Assembly: GCA_944326035.1 (NCBI GenBank)
Contig: CALVCS010000011.1
Span: 124,001-188,000 of the forward strand
Reading direction: 5' to 3'
DNA from: an uncultured Alistipes sp.
GTDB taxonomy: Bacteria; Bacteroidota; Bacteroidia; Bacteroidales; Rikenellaceae
Length of the DNA: 64,000 nt
Numbering within the stretch: position 1 is the stretch's first letter; each line of letters starts with the position of its first letter. Under the pieces are notes generated by a model that saw nothing but the letters and a program-made list of their open reading frames with translations, had not been told where the DNA came from and made no database searches. The translations under genes and the position numbers were made by a program. Shown here in pieces: positions 1 through 9,556 of this stretch.

Positions 1-1
1 G

Positions 2-1477
2 TATCTGAAGGATACCTATGGGATTACCGTGTATCAGGAACAGGTCATGCTGCTCTCCCAGAAGCTGGCCGGGTTTACGGGCGGGGAGGCTGATACCCTG
101 CGTAAGGCGATGGGGAAGAAGCAGAAAGCGGTGCTGGACAAGCTGAAACCCAAGTTCCTGGAAGGGGCGACGGCTAAAGGCCATGATCGCAAAATCTGCG
201 AAAAGATCTGGAGTGACTGGGAGGCCTTTGCGTCGTATGCGTTCAATAAGTCGCACTCGACCTGTTATGCCTATGTTTCCTATCAGACGGGCTACCTGAA
301 GGCTCACTACCCGGCTGAATTTATGGCGGCGTTGTTGAGTCGTAACCTGAGCGATATCAAGAAGATCAGCTTCTTTATGGATGAGTGCAAACGGATGGGC
401 ATCTCGGTGTTGGGTCCCGATGTCAACCAGAGTAGGCTGAGATTCTCGGTCGACGACCAGGGCAATGTCCGTTTCGGCTTGGCCGCCATCAAAGGGGTGG
501 GCGAGGGCGCTGTGCAAAATATCATGGAGACTCGCGCCGAAGGTGGAAAATTTACCTCGATTTACGATTTTGTGGAACGGGTGAATCTGCAGGCGGTCAA
601 TAAGAAAACGTTGGAAAATCTGATCTTGGGCGGGGCATTCGATTCGATTTGCGATCTGCCTCGCAGTGCCTATTTTGCGGCCGACACCCGAGAAGGGACC
701 TTCCTGGAGGCTTTGATCCGCTACGGCAACCGGGTGCAGAGCGAACGCAACAACGCTCAACAGAGCCTGTTCGGCGATGGAAGTGCACAGGTTGAAGTGC
801 AGAAGCCGGAACCGGCCCCGCATACGCCCTGGAACAAACTGGAAACCTTGACGAAGGAGCGGGAGGTGATCGGTATTTTCCTGTCGTCGCATCCGCTCGA
901 CGATTTCTCGATCATCCTCAAACACTATTGCAACGCCACGTTGAGTGATCTGGAAAATCTGCATGCCATGGAGGGGCGCGAATTTTCGTTAGGGGGCATG
1001 GTGACCTCGGTGATGCATCTGACCACCAAAACCGGAAAACCGTATGGTCGCTTTGTCTTGGAAGACTATAACGGTTCGCATGAATTTGTGCTGTTCAGTC
1101 GGGATTACGAAAATTTCCGTCGATATTTGTACGAGGGTTACTATCTGATGATTCGCGGAAAGGTACAGCCCCGTCCCTACAATCCGGCCGAGTTGGAGGT
1201 GCGGATCTCTTCGATGATGATGTTGGCGGAAGCGCAGGAGACATTGATTAAAGAGTTGACGATCGCCCTGCCGTTGGAAGATGTGACCGAAGACATGGTG
1301 ACTCGCCTGACACAAACGTTGCAGGAAAATCGGGGTGGGGTAACCTTGCGTATCAAGGTGGTCGATCCGGCATCCGATGTTTCGGTGGGCCTCTATTCCA
1401 AGTCGCTGAAGGTGGGCATGACGCCCGATATGGTGCGATTTTTGGATGATAATGCGTTACGCTATACGTTGATGTAG
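2..1477 (+). CDS. dnaE: DNA polymerase III subunit alpha, C-terminal part (gene starts left of the window)
   Basis: This is the catalytic subunit of the replicative DNA polymerase. The reading frame is open from base 2, so the N-terminal PHP and palm domains lie outside the window. Visible parts in order are the end of the fingers region (YQEQVM, GEADTLRKAMGKK and FNKSHS, all typical of bacterial DnaE), a helix-hairpin-helix segment (AAIKGVGEGAV), and an OB-fold near the C-terminus (GREFSLGGMVTSV to YLMIRGKV) expected to bind single-stranded DNA. The next gene is trxA on the same strand, 175 bp downstream. Nothing suggests damage; the 5' truncation is only the window edge. Confidence 0.97.
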   Translation, partial: YLKDTYGITVYQEQVMLLSQKLAGFTGGEADTLRKAMGKKQKAVLDKLKPKFLEGATAKGHDRKICEKIWSDWEAFASYAFNKSHSTCYAYVSYQTGYLKAHYPAEFMAALLSRNLSDIKKISFFMDECKRMGISVLGPDVNQSRLRFSVDDQGNVRFGLAAIKGVGEGAVQNIMETRAEGGKFTSIYDFVERVNLQAVNKKTLENLILGGAFDSICDLPRSAYFAADTREGTFLEALIRYGNRVQSERNNAQQSLFGDGSAQVEVQKPEPAPHTPWNKLETLTKEREVIGIFLSSHPLDDFSIILKHYCNATLSDLENLHAMEGREFSLGGMVTSVMHLTTKTGKPYGRFVLEDYNGSHEFVLFSRDYENFRRYLYEGYYLMIRGKVQPRPYNPAELEVRISSMMMLAEAQETLIKELTIALPLEDVTEDMVTRLTQTLQENRGGVTLRIKVVDPASDVSVGLYSKSLKVGMTPDMVRFLDDNALRYTLM

Positions 1478-1652
1478 GCGATTTTTGCAACGAAAAACGG
1501 ACCGAATAACGGACAAGGGTGGCGAAAACGTGGAAATGTTCACAATCCTGTTAGCATTTTTCTGAAGTTCGTTAGTCGGAGTTTTGATTATTATTCCCAA
1601 TTTTGTGTACCATTTAAACACGCATCCTATTAATTTGTAAAATTCTTGAAAT

Positions 1653-1967
1653 ATGGCACTTACAATCAATTCGGATAATTTGCAGATATTGCTTGACGGG
1701 TCACTGCCCGTGGTAATCGATTTTTGGGCGGAATGGTGCGGTCCTTGCCGCATGATCGGTCCGGTGATCGAAGAGTTGGCCCAGGAGTATGAAGGTCGTG
1801 TCGTTGTCGGGAAATGCGATGTGGATGACAATGACGCCATCGCGATCAAGTACAGCGTGCGGAATATTCCGACCATTTTGTTTATCAAAAACGGTCAGGT
1901 TATGGATAAACAGGTGGGTGCAGTTTCGAAGGAAGTTCTCAAAGCGAAGATCGAAAACTTGCTGTAA
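1653..1967 (+). CDS. trxA: Thioredoxin
   Basis: A 104-residue cytoplasmic dithiol oxidoreductase that reduces protein disulfides and is recharged by thioredoxin reductase. The active site WCGPC is at residues 28-32 and the conserved cis-proline at P73 (RNIPT). There is no signal peptide, so it is the cytoplasmic form. The length matches classical thioredoxins. It follows dnaE with a 175-bp gap that contains TTTG elements but no clean promoter, so it may be read from its own promoter or through from dnaE. A strong intrinsic terminator follows at once. Confidence 0.97.
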   Translation: MALTINSDNLQILLDGSLPVVIDFWAEWCGPCRMIGPVIEELAQEYEGRVVVGKCDVDDNDAIAIKYSVRNIPTILFIKNGQVMDKQVGAVSKEVLKAKIENLL

Positions 1968-2001
1968 AAAGATTGACTGGAGGGAGATCCTCTGCATAGA
2001 G

Positions 2002-2032
2002 AGCCGCTTCTCGGTAGAGAGGCGGCTTTTTT
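2002..2032 (+). terminator. Intrinsic terminator after trxA
   Basis: An 11-bp stem (2002-2012 with 2017-2027, one G-U pair) with a GGTA loop is followed by a run of T at 2027-2032. It lies 34 bp after the trxA stop and ends that transcript. Confidence 0.9.
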
Positions 2033-2298
2033 GTGGAACTGAGGCAGAAAAGAGGGGCTACCGACGAGTGAACTGGGGGGGGCTCCGAAAAATGTTGCGG
2101 GGAAAGAGCGGACCTTCGGATCGGTCGTGATGCTCGGACGTCCGGGTGGCTTGCTGGGGCCGTCGATCGCCGGGGTGACAGAGGGTGACAGGGGGTGCCT
2201 GCATCGGATCGGATGTCAAGCCTGAACGATTCGAAGGTGGGTTTGCCGGTATTGAAAGGGCACCCTGGACGAGGGACAGAGAAACATCGAACAGAGGT
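2033..2298. other. Gap between trxA terminator and menA: no gene seen
   Basis: Together with the trxA terminator, the space between the two genes is 331 bp. Open frames here are short and have no recognisable product. The only pattern seen is a short direct repeat GGGTGACAG near 2174-2192. No promoter match is visible. Confidence 0.5.
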
Positions 2299-3195
2299 TT
2301 ATGACAGCAGAAAGCCTAATGAAAGCAGTACGGCGAATAGTAACATATTGCGGGAGGTCTCCCCTAAGATGCGATTGAGGGCTTTCCCGTGCCCGATTCG
2401 GAGCATTTTGCGCCAGCTGAACAGGTGAAAGGGCAGGTAGATCCAAGGGAGCAGGGCTGCCCATAGGTATCCGTATCGGCCCAAAAACAGGCACAACAGC
2501 AGGGCCAACAGTCCGGGAAGCAGATACAGCACTCCGCCGATACGATCGCCGCAACGCACGATGAGGGTGCGTTTTCCGTTACGGGCATCTTGTTCACGAT
2601 CGCGGTAGTTGTTGATCATCAGGAGGGTGTCGACGACCAGTCCACAAGCTAATGCCGCGATGACTACCGCAGGGTTCCAGTCGTGGGCCATGACGTAATA
2701 AGTGCCTCCGACCGGGACGAATCCAAAGAAAATCAGCACCAGCATGTCGCCCCATCCGTGATAGGCCAAGGGGTAGGGCCCGGCCGTATAGAGAAAGGCA
2801 AAGAGTACGCATAGGGCGCCGAGCAGGATCAATCCGGCCCCTCCATAGGCCAACAGACCTAGCCCGCACAGACAGGAGAGAGCGGTCGTCAGGAAAATGC
2901 CTCGTTTCATGGCCCGAGGGGTGATCCAACCTTGAGCACAGGCCCGTTCGGGCCCCAGACGATCCTCTCCGTCGCTGCCTTTGAGATAGTCGAACAGGTC
3001 GTTGATGAAATTGGCATCGATTTGCATGCCGAAGGCAAATCCCAAGCATAATAGGGCCGGTGTCCAAGCAAAATGGCCGGTCGCTTGGGCCAAGGCGCAG
3101 CCGATCAGAACTGGTACAGCGGCTCCGGACAGGGTTTTGGGGCGTGCGGCCAGCAGCCACGCCTGCAGCGAATTGGGACGGATAGAAGTAGTCAT
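2299..3195 (-). CDS. menA: 1,4-dihydroxy-2-naphthoate polyprenyltransferase (menaquinone synthesis)
   Basis: A 298-residue integral membrane prenyltransferase of the UbiA family, expected to attach the polyprenyl tail to 1,4-dihydroxy-2-naphthoate and so make demethylmenaquinone. The two Asp-rich diphosphate/Mg motifs are visible: NDLFD at residues 65-69 and NxxDxxxD at about 196-203 (NYRDREQD). Multiple hydrophobic helices fill the rest. The early motif ARPKTLSGAAVP is typical of MenA rather than UbiA. It stands alone, with no other men genes nearby. The CvfB-like gene upstream on the same strand is 394 bp away. Confidence 0.93.
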   Translation of the reverse strand: MTTSIRPNSLQAWLLAARPKTLSGAAVPVLIGCALAQATGHFAWTPALLCLGFAFGMQIDANFINDLFDYLKGSDGEDRLGPERACAQGWITPRAMKRGIFLTTALSCLCGLGLLAYGGAGLILLGALCVLFAFLYTAGPYPLAYHGWGDMLVLIFFGFVPVGGTYYVMAHDWNPAVVIAALACGLVVDTLLMINNYRDREQDARNGKRTLIVRCGDRIGGVLYLLPGLLALLLCLFLGRYGYLWAALLPWIYLPFHLFSWRKMLRIGHGKALNRILGETSRNMLLFAVLLSLGFLLS

Positions 3196-3589
3196 GGAAC
3201 GTTTTTAAAAGGACGAAGGGTTGCTATGGCAAAAGCGCGTTCGGGGCAGCTATCGATGACGCACGGGGAGAAGGTGAAATTCATTTTTACGTAAAAAGTC
3301 GTCTGCGTGGATACGAAGGTTTTGTGAGCGTTGGAAAGCGATCAGGTTCGAAAGATGCCGGGAGGGTAAAACCGTTTGGTACGTCTTGACGAAACAATCT
3401 GGACGAACGGTTTGATCTGAATATTCGTCGGAAACGTTGTGACGGAAGGTGATTTTGAAAGTCGTAAACGGGTCAGGCAATGGCCTGACAAACGGCCCCA
3501 TCCCTCCAAAAATCGTCACCTTGTCTACTCTCCCGATCCATGGCTCGATCTTCCCCTTGCTCAATCGCTCAACGAATCGCCCGGACGAC
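3196..3589. other. 394-bp gap between menA and the CvfB-like gene: no convincing gene
   Basis: Several short frames overlap here on both strands (the longest, 104 codons, is at 3250-3564 minus), but none has a recognisable fold, start signal or promoter. I see no hairpin terminator. The stretch should contain the menA promoter, but only a weak TTTG about 25 nt upstream of an AT-rich patch is visible. Confidence 0.45.
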
Positions 3590-4426
3590 TTATTGGGTTA
3601 AGAGTGTTTCGTGTTCATTCATGCGGACCAGGCCTCGTTTCATCAGATAGCCCATGCTGCGTTTGAACACTTTTTTGCTCATGTGGGTCAAGGCATAGAT
3701 CTCTTCCGGGGCGCTGTGGTCGCACAGCGGTAGGCGACCGCCGCCTTGTCGCATCATCTCCAAGAGGCGTTCGGCGGCCTGTTGGAGCTCTTCATAACCG
3801 GAGGGCTGCAGAATCAGATCGACCCGTCGATCTTCGGTGATCCGACGGACATAAGCCGACAACCGATCGCCGATCGCTATGGGCTGGAACAACTGATTGC
3901 GGTAGAGCATGCCCCAGTATCGGTTTTCGATGACGGCCCGATAGCCGATGGGGGTTTCGGAGGCAACCAGAATGTCGACCCGTTGTTTCGGTTTCAGGGA
4001 GAGGTCGGTGTTGTGGATGAAGCCGTTGAGGAATTGCGTGGCGACCACCCGGCCCGTCACGTTATCTGTATAGAGGTACACGACGATCGATCGTCCGATC
4101 TCCAACCGTCCCTGTTGATTACGGTTGGGCAGGAACAGATCTTTGGCCGTCAGCCCCCAGTCCAGAAAAGCGCCATGAATGGTTTTGTCGACGACCTTCA
4201 GATAGGCCACTTCGCCGACACAGGCCAAAGGATGGTCGGTGGTGGCCACCAGGCGGTCTTCCGAATCGTGGTAGACGAACACGTTGATCGAATCGCCGAT
4301 ACGATTCTCCTTGGATACGTAACGGTTGGGTAACAGGACCTGCTCCCCCTCCTCGTCGCCAAGGTAGAGCCCATGATCGGAGAGACGCTCTACGCGTAAC
4401 GTGTAATAATGACCGGCAATCAGCAT
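3590..4426 (-). CDS. CvfB-like S1 RNA-binding protein
   Basis: A 278-residue protein resembling the CvfB/YitL family: three consecutive S1-like OB domains (roughly residues 1-62, 65-130 and 140-205) followed by a winged-helix-like C-terminus (THMSKKVFKRSMGYL). Members bind RNA and affect virulence or translation in Firmicutes; the role in Bacteroidota is not established. No signal peptide, so cytoplasmic. The start is supported by a perfect -7 box (TAGCTTTG) only 15 bp upstream, which leaves a very short leader. Monocistronic as far as can be seen. Confidence 0.85.
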   Translation of the reverse strand: MLIAGHYYTLRVERLSDHGLYLGDEEGEQVLLPNRYVSKENRIGDSINVFVYHDSEDRLVATTDHPLACVGEVAYLKVVDKTIHGAFLDWGLTAKDLFLPNRNQQGRLEIGRSIVVYLYTDNVTGRVVATQFLNGFIHNTDLSLKPKQRVDILVASETPIGYRAVIENRYWGMLYRNQLFQPIAIGDRLSAYVRRITEDRRVDLILQPSGYEELQQAAERLLEMMRQGGGRLPLCDHSAPEEIYALTHMSKKVFKRSMGYLMKRGLVRMNEHETLLTQ

Positions 4427-4440
4427 AGGTGAATTTTTTA

Positions 4441-4448
4441 CAAAGCTA
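4441..4448 (-). promoter_or_regulatory. Bacteroidota -7 promoter box of the CvfB-like gene
   Basis: The minus strand reads TAGCTTTG, a full match to TAnnTTTG. A TTTA lies about 17 nt upstream as a weak -33 element. The inferred start of transcription is about 8 nt before the ATG at 4426. Confidence 0.6.
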
Positions 4449-4600
4449 CGTTTTTCTGACGATTAAACCGCCTGCGATCGGGAAATTCCGTCGGGATAGG
4501 GAGAAAATCCACGCGGGACATCTTCCTGAACGGAGAAAACATGGAGGGCAAATTGGCGTGGAAGTTTTGTGAAAAACCGGATTTTCCGTGGAAAAATTCG

Positions 4601-4608
4601 TAACTTTA
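4601..4608 (+). promoter_or_regulatory. Probable -7 box of the transglycosylase-uvrA operon
   Basis: TAACTTTA, one base off TAnnTTTG, with a T-rich TTTTCC about 20 nt upstream. It lies inside the open frame upstream of ATG 4633, which argues for 4633 as the true start of the transglycosylase. Confidence 0.5.
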
Positions 4609-4632
4609 TCCGCTGTTTTAGCGTCTGATGTC

Positions 4633-5547
4633 ATGAAATATGTCGCTTTTTGTTTGGCCGTAGTTTTCTCGGCTTTTGCTTGTGCGCAGCGCAGCGCACC
4701 GGCCTGGGAAGGGGGCCCGGCCTCTGCGGAGGAGGTTTACGCTCCGGTCCAGATTCCGCAGTTGCCGGAACGACTCGATCTGGCGGGCGAACCGGTACCG
4801 TTAGATAATTACGATACCCGTGAGAGCCTGATGCGCGAGATGTTGAGCACGATCTATCTGCATTCGCGGACCATGTTGACCTTGTTGGCGACCCAGCGCT
4901 ATTTCCCGATCATCGAACCGATCCTGAAAAAATACGGGGTTCCCGACGATTTCAAATATCTGTGTATGGCCGAAAGCGGTTTGGATCCCAATGCGGGTTC
5001 ATCGGCTGGGGCGGCGGGATTGTGGCAGTTAATGCCGGCCTATGCCCGTTCGGCCGGACTGTATATCGGGGGCGGGGTGGACGAACGGTACGATATCGAG
5101 AAGTCGACGGAAGCGGCTTGCCAATACCTGTTGGACGCCAAAGAAAAGTTCGGTAGCTGGACCTTGGCTGCGGCCTCGTATAATGTCGGTGTGGCCGGTA
5201 CGGCCAGACGGCTGGAAAAGCAAGGTGTCGATTCCTATTACGATCTCTATCTGCCGACGGAAACGATGCGCTATGTCTTTCGGGTGTTGGCTTTCAAGCT
5301 GATCACCCCCAATCCGGCGGCCTATGGATATCGGATCAACCCGGAGGATTATTATCGGCCTTTGCCGGCCTATACCGAGGTGGTTGTCAGCGGGACACAG
5401 ATCGACTGGGCGGAAGAGGCCCGCAAGTATGGAACGAACTATAAACGGTTGCGTGAACTGAACCACTGGATACGCGACTACGATTATCGTAATAAAACGG
5501 CACACCGTTTCGTTTTGAAGGTGCCGAAACCAGGAACGAGGCAATAA
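4633..5547 (+). CDS. Secreted lytic transglycosylase (SLT domain, MltD-like)
   Basis: A 304-residue exported enzyme predicted to cleave peptidoglycan glycan strands, releasing 1,6-anhydro-muropeptides. Residues 1-18 form a signal peptide (MKYVAFCLAVVFSAFACA). The SLT/lysozyme-like core follows, with the catalytic Glu at about residue 114 in the AESGLDP motif, then AAGLWQLMP and AAASYNVG, both hallmarks of the family. The C-terminal 60 residues could form a binding appendage; I do not see clear LysM repeats. The open frame extends 15 codons further upstream, but the promoter-like box at 4601 and the signal peptide favour ATG 4633. Its TAA is immediately followed by the GTG of uvrA, so the two are co-transcribed. 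Confidence 0.9.
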   Translation: MKYVAFCLAVVFSAFACAQRSAPAWEGGPASAEEVYAPVQIPQLPERLDLAGEPVPLDNYDTRESLMREMLSTIYLHSRTMLTLLATQRYFPIIEPILKKYGVPDDFKYLCMAESGLDPNAGSSAGAAGLWQLMPAYARSAGLYIGGGVDERYDIEKSTEAACQYLLDAKEKFGSWTLAAASYNVGVAGTARRLEKQGVDSYYDLYLPTETMRYVFRVLAFKLITPNPAAYGYRINPEDYYRPLPAYTEVVVSGTQIDWAEEARKYGTNYKRLRELNHWIRDYDYRNKTAHRFVLKVPKPGTRQ

Positions 5548-8373
5548 GTGGAAGATCAGAAAATCAAAATATGGGGAGCTCGTGTCCACAACCTGAAGAA
5601 TGTGGATGTTGAGATTCCACGTCATAAATTGACGGTTATTACGGGGCTGTCGGGTTCGGGCAAGTCGTCGTTGGCTTTCGATACGATCTATGCCGAGGGT
5701 CAGCGTCGTTATCTGGAGACGCTGTCGACCTATGCACGTCAGTTCGTGGGTACGATGGAGCGTCCCGATGTCGATAAAATTACGGGTCTCAGCCCGGTCA
5801 TTGCCATCGAGCAGAAGACGACCAATAAGAATCCTCGCTCGACGGTGGGAACGGTGACCGAAATCAACGATTTTTTGCGGTTGTTGTTTGCCCGGGCGTC
5901 GGATGCCTATTCGCCGGTGACGGGTGAGATCATGGTGCGTCACACCGACGAACAGATCCTGGACCTGATTCTGAAAAATTTTGCCGACCGCAAGATTGCG
6001 CTTTTGGCTCCGTTGGTCAAGGGCCGGAAAGGACATTATCGGGAGCTGTTCGAAAGCTTTCTGAAGAAGGGGTTTTTATATGCCCGGGTGGATGGAGAGA
6101 TTATCGAGGTCCAGCCGGGGATGAAACTCGATCGTTATAAAATCCATCATGTCGAATTGGTGATCGATCGGCTCCATGCCCGGGCCGATAACCGGGAACG
6201 CCTGCTCAAAAGTCTGCAGGAGGCGATGCGCCAGGGGAAAGGGACGATGATGGTGTACGATTACGGTACCAATAACGTTCGGTTTTACAGTCGTCATCTG
6301 ATGTGTCCGACCAGCGGTATCGCTTTCAATGAACCGGCTCCGCATACCTTCTCGTTCAACTCGCCTCAAGGGGCTTGTCCGCACTGTAACGGATTGGGTG
6401 AAGAGGCGGTTTTCGACCGGGAACGGATCATGCCCGATGAGCGTAAGTCGATTCGGGAAGGCGGGATCGCCCCCTTCGGTAAATACCGCAACAATCTGTT
6501 GTTCGCACAGTTGGAGGCCTTGGGGCGGAAGTATGATTTTTCGCTGGACGATCCCGTAGGCAGTTTGGGTGAAGAGGCGCTCAATCCGATTTTGTACGGC
6601 GATCCCGAGCCGTTGCATATCGACGCCCGCGAGTTGGGCGGTACGGGCAATTACATGATCTCGTGGGAGGGCATTGCCGATTACATCGAAAAACAGCGGG
6701 ACGATGCCTCGGCCGGCCGGGGCGATAAGTGGAAAGAGCAGTTCGTAGTGCGGAAGGTGTGCTCGGTGTGCGGGGGATCGCGGCTGAAGAAGGAGGCGCT
6801 TTACTTCCGGATCGACGGAAAGAACATCGCCGAATTGTCGGCACTCAGCATCGAAGAGTTTGCGGCCTGGATGGAGGGATTGGAAAATCGCATTTCGAAA
6901 AAACAGGAGCAGATCGCCCGGGAAATTCTGAAAGAGATCCGGGAGCGTCTGCGGTTTTTGCTGGATGTGGGGTTGGGATATCTTTCGCTGAGCCGGGCTT
7001 CGAGTTCGTTGTCGGGGGGCGAAAGCCAACGGATCCGTTTGGCAACCCAGATCGGTTCCAAACTGGTCAATGTGCTCTATATCCTGGATGAACCGAGCAT
7101 TGGGTTGCATCAACGCGATAACATTAAGCTGATTCATAGCCTGCAAGCCTTGCGGGATGCCGGTAACTCGGTGATCGTGGTGGAACATGACGAGGATATG
7201 ATCCGCAATGCCGATTATGTGGTCGACGTGGGGCCTTTGGCCGGGGTACGCGGGGGTGAAATTGTCGCCGCGGGAACGGTGGAAGATATTATCGCCTCGG
7301 GGGGCATTACGGCCGATTATCTGAGTGGACGTCGGCGGATCGAAATCCCTGCCACGCGCCGTCCGGGAAACGGAAAGAGTCTGATTGTCTATGGGGCGCG
7401 AGGCAATAACCTGAAAAATATTACGGTCGAGTTTCCGCTCGGGAAGATGATTTGTGTGACGGGGGTGAGCGGTAGCGGTAAATCGACCTTGGTGAATGCG
7501 ACGCTCAAGGCGGCGCTGAACCGGACCTTGTATCGCTCTTATGAGCAGCCCTTGCCTTACGATCGGATCGAAGGCATCGAGTATATCGATAAATTGGTAG
7601 TGGTGGATCAGTCGCCCATCGGACGTACCCCTCGGAGTAATCCGGCCACCTATTCCAATGTCTTTGCCGATATCCGCAAGCTGTTCGAGGCGACGCCCGA
7701 TGCCCAGATCCGGGGGTTCAAAGCCGGACGTTTCTCCTTTAATGTGAAGGGAGGACGTTGTGAAACGTGTCGAGGGGCGGGAGTTCAGACGATCGAGATG
7801 AATTTCCTGCCGGACGTCTATGTGAAGTGCAATGCCTGCAATGGCAAACGGTATAACCGGGAGACCCTGGAGGTGCGTTATAAAGGCAAGAACATCAGTG
7901 AAGTGTTGTCCATGACGGTCAATCAGGCGGTAGAATTTTTTGAAGCCGTGCCGTCGATCCATATGAAACTGAAAACAATTCAGGATGTGGGGTTGGGCTA
8001 TCTGACGCTGGGACAGCCCTGTACGACCTTGTCCGGAGGCGAAAGCCAGCGCATCAAGCTGTCGGCCGAACTGGCTAAGCGCGATACCGGCAGCACGCTC
8101 TATATTTTGGATGAACCGACGACCGGTTTGCATTTCGAGGATGTTCGGGTTTTGTTGGGCGTCTTGGATAAGCTGGTGGAGAAGGGAAATACGGTGATTG
8201 TCATCGAACATAACCTGGATGTCATCAAGGTGGCCGATTACCTGATCGATATCGGGCCCGAAGGCGGTCAGGCCGGGGGGCGGGTATTGGCGACGGGTAC
8301 ACCCGAAGAGGTGGCGATGGTCGAACAGAGTTATACGGGGCAGTTCTTGCGTCCGTTGTTGGCGAAAAAGTGA
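5548..8373 (+). CDS. uvrA: Excinuclease ABC subunit A
   Basis: A 941-residue damage-sensing ATPase of nucleotide excision repair; it acts as a dimer that loads UvrB. Two ABC ATPase modules are present: Walker [10 protein letters not shown] near residues 34-42 and GVSGSGKST near 640, with signature LSGGESQRI in both halves. The second zinc finger has all four Cys (CETCRGAG and CNACNGKR). The first finger has only part of its Cys set (MCPTSG where a CxxC pair is usual, then CPHC). The gene starts with GTG directly after the transglycosylase stop, with no gap, so translation is probably coupled. Confidence 0.97.
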   Translation: MEDQKIKIWGARVHNLKNVDVEIPRHKLTVITGLSGSGKSSLAFDTIYAEGQRRYLETLSTYARQFVGTMERPDVDKITGLSPVIAIEQKTTNKNPRSTVGTVTEINDFLRLLFARASDAYSPVTGEIMVRHTDEQILDLILKNFADRKIALLAPLVKGRKGHYRELFESFLKKGFLYARVDGEIIEVQPGMKLDRYKIHHVELVIDRLHARADNRERLLKSLQEAMRQGKGTMMVYDYGTNNVRFYSRHLMCPTSGIAFNEPAPHTFSFNSPQGACPHCNGLGEEAVFDRERIMPDERKSIREGGIAPFGKYRNNLLFAQLEALGRKYDFSLDDPVGSLGEEALNPILYGDPEPLHIDARELGGTGNYMISWEGIADYIEKQRDDASAGRGDKWKEQFVVRKVCSVCGGSRLKKEALYFRIDGKNIAELSALSIEEFAAWMEGLENRISKKQEQIAREILKEIRERLRFLLDVGLGYLSLSRASSSLSGGESQRIRLATQIGSKLVNVLYILDEPSIGLHQRDNIKLIHSLQALRDAGNSVIVVEHDEDMIRNADYVVDVGPLAGVRGGEIVAAGTVEDIIASGGITADYLSGRRRIEIPATRRPGNGKSLIVYGARGNNLKNITVEFPLGKMICVTGVSGSGKSTLVNATLKAALNRTLYRSYEQPLPYDRIEGIEYIDKLVVVDQSPIGRTPRSNPATYSNVFADIRKLFEATPDAQIRGFKAGRFSFNVKGGRCETCRGAGVQTIEMNFLPDVYVKCNACNGKRYNRETLEVRYKGKNISEVLSMTVNQAVEFFEAVPSIHMKLKTIQDVGLGYLTLGQPCTTLSGGESQRIKLSAELAKRDTGSTLYILDEPTTGLHFEDVRVLLGVLDKLVEKGNTVIVIEHNLDVIKVADYLIDIGPEGGQAGGRVLATGTPEEVAMVEQSYTGQFLRPLLAKK

Positions 8374-8416
8374 TCTTTGTCGCCACGAACAGCCCTCTTT
8401 AGAAGACAGATTTAGC

Positions 8417-8459
8417 AAACAGAGCGCTCCGCGAACCATATTCGCGGAGCGCTCTGTTT
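8417..8459. terminator. Perfect 19-bp hairpin after uvrA (likely terminator)
   Basis: Arms 8417-8435 and 8441-8459 are exact reverse complements with a 5-nt loop, with a GC-rich core (AGAGCGCTCCGCG). The flanks are AAAC/GTTT rather than a long T run. It sits 43 bp after the uvrA stop, between convergent genes, so termination is the simplest role. Its exactness and closeness to the DnaA-box-like array leave room for another function. Confidence 0.65.
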
Positions 8460-8488
8460 GATCCCTGGTTATGGTGCGAGAAACTCGG

Positions 8489-8572
8489 TGTGGATAAGAT
8501 GTGCATAGTCTGTTGAAAGTTTTTCATAAACTATCGATAGCTGTGCATAACTCGTCAAAAAGCGGTGGATAA
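8489..8572 (+). other. Phased array of DnaA-box-like 9-mers
   Basis: Nine-mers related to TGTGGATAA (reverse complement of the DnaA box TTATCCACA) start at 8489 (TGTGGATAA, exact), 8500 (TGTGCATAG), 8511 (TGTTGAAAG), 8521 (TTTTCATAA), 8532 (TATCGATAG), 8542 (TGTGCATAA, fits TTWTNCACA on the other strand) and 8564 (GGTGGATAA). All are in the same orientation and spaced 10-11 bp, or about 22 bp at the end. This is what a cooperative DnaA filament site looks like. No strongly AT-rich unwinding element is obvious beside it. Confidence 0.5.
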
Positions 8573-8604
8573 CTTAGACCGTGGCAGAGAGACGAAGCCA
8601 AAAA

Positions 8605-8632
8605 AGGTCGTTCTCTGTTCAGAAAACGACCT
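8605..8632 (-). terminator. Intrinsic terminator of the MBL-radical SAM-SDR operon
   Basis: Read on the minus strand, a 13-bp stem (one G-U pair) with a 2-nt loop is followed by six T. It lies 55 bp past the end of the short-chain dehydrogenase gene. Confidence 0.85.
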
Positions 8633-8687
8633 GTATGAACGGAGCTGACTGTCGAATGGGGGCAGCCGGCTGGGGGATTGGATGGTT

Positions 8688-9500
8688 TTATTTGAAGGGC
8701 GAATTGGGCTCTTTGGCCATGTGGCTGTAGAACAGACGGTCCAGCAGCGCCGGAGCGAATTTCTTGATGAAAGCGGTGGCCCGACCGTTGAACTCCATCA
8801 GCAAGAGCCGTTTGTGGCGGGCGATTCCCTTGGCGATCCGATGTGCTACTTCCTGGGCCGTCATCATTTTGCCCTCTTCCCGCGGGGAGCTGCCTTGCGA
8901 AGATCCGTCGGCCGTCAGGGCGGAAAAGCGGACATTGGTGGCCGTAAAGCCCGGAGCCGCGATCATGACATGGACTTTTTTCTTGAGATTTTCGATGCGG
9001 ACGGTTTCCAAAAATCCTTCCAGGGCATATTTTGAGGCCGAATATCCGGTACGGCCCGGTAAACCGTGCAGACCGGCGACGGAGCTGACGCCGACGATGG
9101 TTCCGTGGGAGGCCTGGATGTAGGGCAGGGCATATTTGGTGCAGTATACGGCGCCCCAGAAATTGACATCCATCAATCGTTTGAGCACCTGCAAATCCAC
9201 ATCGTCGAAGAGCGCACGCATGGAGAGACCGGCGTTGCAGATCAGAATATCGACCCCACCGAAACGTTCGACCGCCAGCGCAATCAAGGCCTGACAGTCC
9301 GCTTCTTGGGTGACATCCGTAGCCCGAAAGGCGCACTGGATGCCCTGTTTCTGCAGTTTTTCGGCGATTTGGGCCAATTTCTCTTCTCGGCGGGCGCCCA
9401 TGACGACGCGAGCTCCCTGTGCGCCGAATTCGTAGGCCAGCGCCTCTCCGATACCGGAAGAGGCACCCGTAATGACGACGACTTTGTCTTTGAAATTCAT
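8688..9500 (-). CDS. Short-chain dehydrogenase/reductase
   Basis: A 270-residue NAD(P)-dependent oxidoreductase with a Rossmann fold: cofactor motif TGASSGIG at 11-18, NAG at 89-91, and catalytic Ser139/140, Tyr153 and Lys157 (YSASK). Arg38-Arg39 after the second beta strand suggests NADP(H). The C-terminus is basic and hydrophobic. The substrate is unknown. The open frame runs 32 codons further upstream into the end of the radical SAM gene, but ATG 9500 starts directly before the Rossmann strand and leaves a 56-bp gap, so I chose it. It is last in an operon with the hydrolase and radical SAM genes. Confidence 0.9.
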   Translation of the reverse strand: MNFKDKVVVITGASSGIGEALAYEFGAQGARVVMGARREEKLAQIAEKLQKQGIQCAFRATDVTQEADCQALIALAVERFGGVDILICNAGLSMRALFDDVDLQVLKRLMDVNFWGAVYCTKYALPYIQASHGTIVGVSSVAGLHGLPGRTGYSASKYALEGFLETVRIENLKKKVHVMIAAPGFTATNVRFSALTADGSSQGSSPREEGKMMTAQEVAHRIAKGIARHKRLLLMEFNGRATAFIKKFAPALLDRLFYSHMAKEPNSPFK

Positions 9501-9556
9501 GTTTTTCCTTTTTGAGTGTTCCGAAACGCTATGCAACAGACGCCTCGAACGGATGA

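Noticed and set aside
3250..3564. 104-codon minus-strand frame between menA and the CvfB-like gene
   Set aside because: No promoter, no recognised fold, and several competing frames overlap it.
6076..8439. A 787-codon open frame on the strand opposite uvrA
   Set aside because: It covers uvrA antisense, has no recognisable domain, and arises from the G/C-biased codon use of uvrA.
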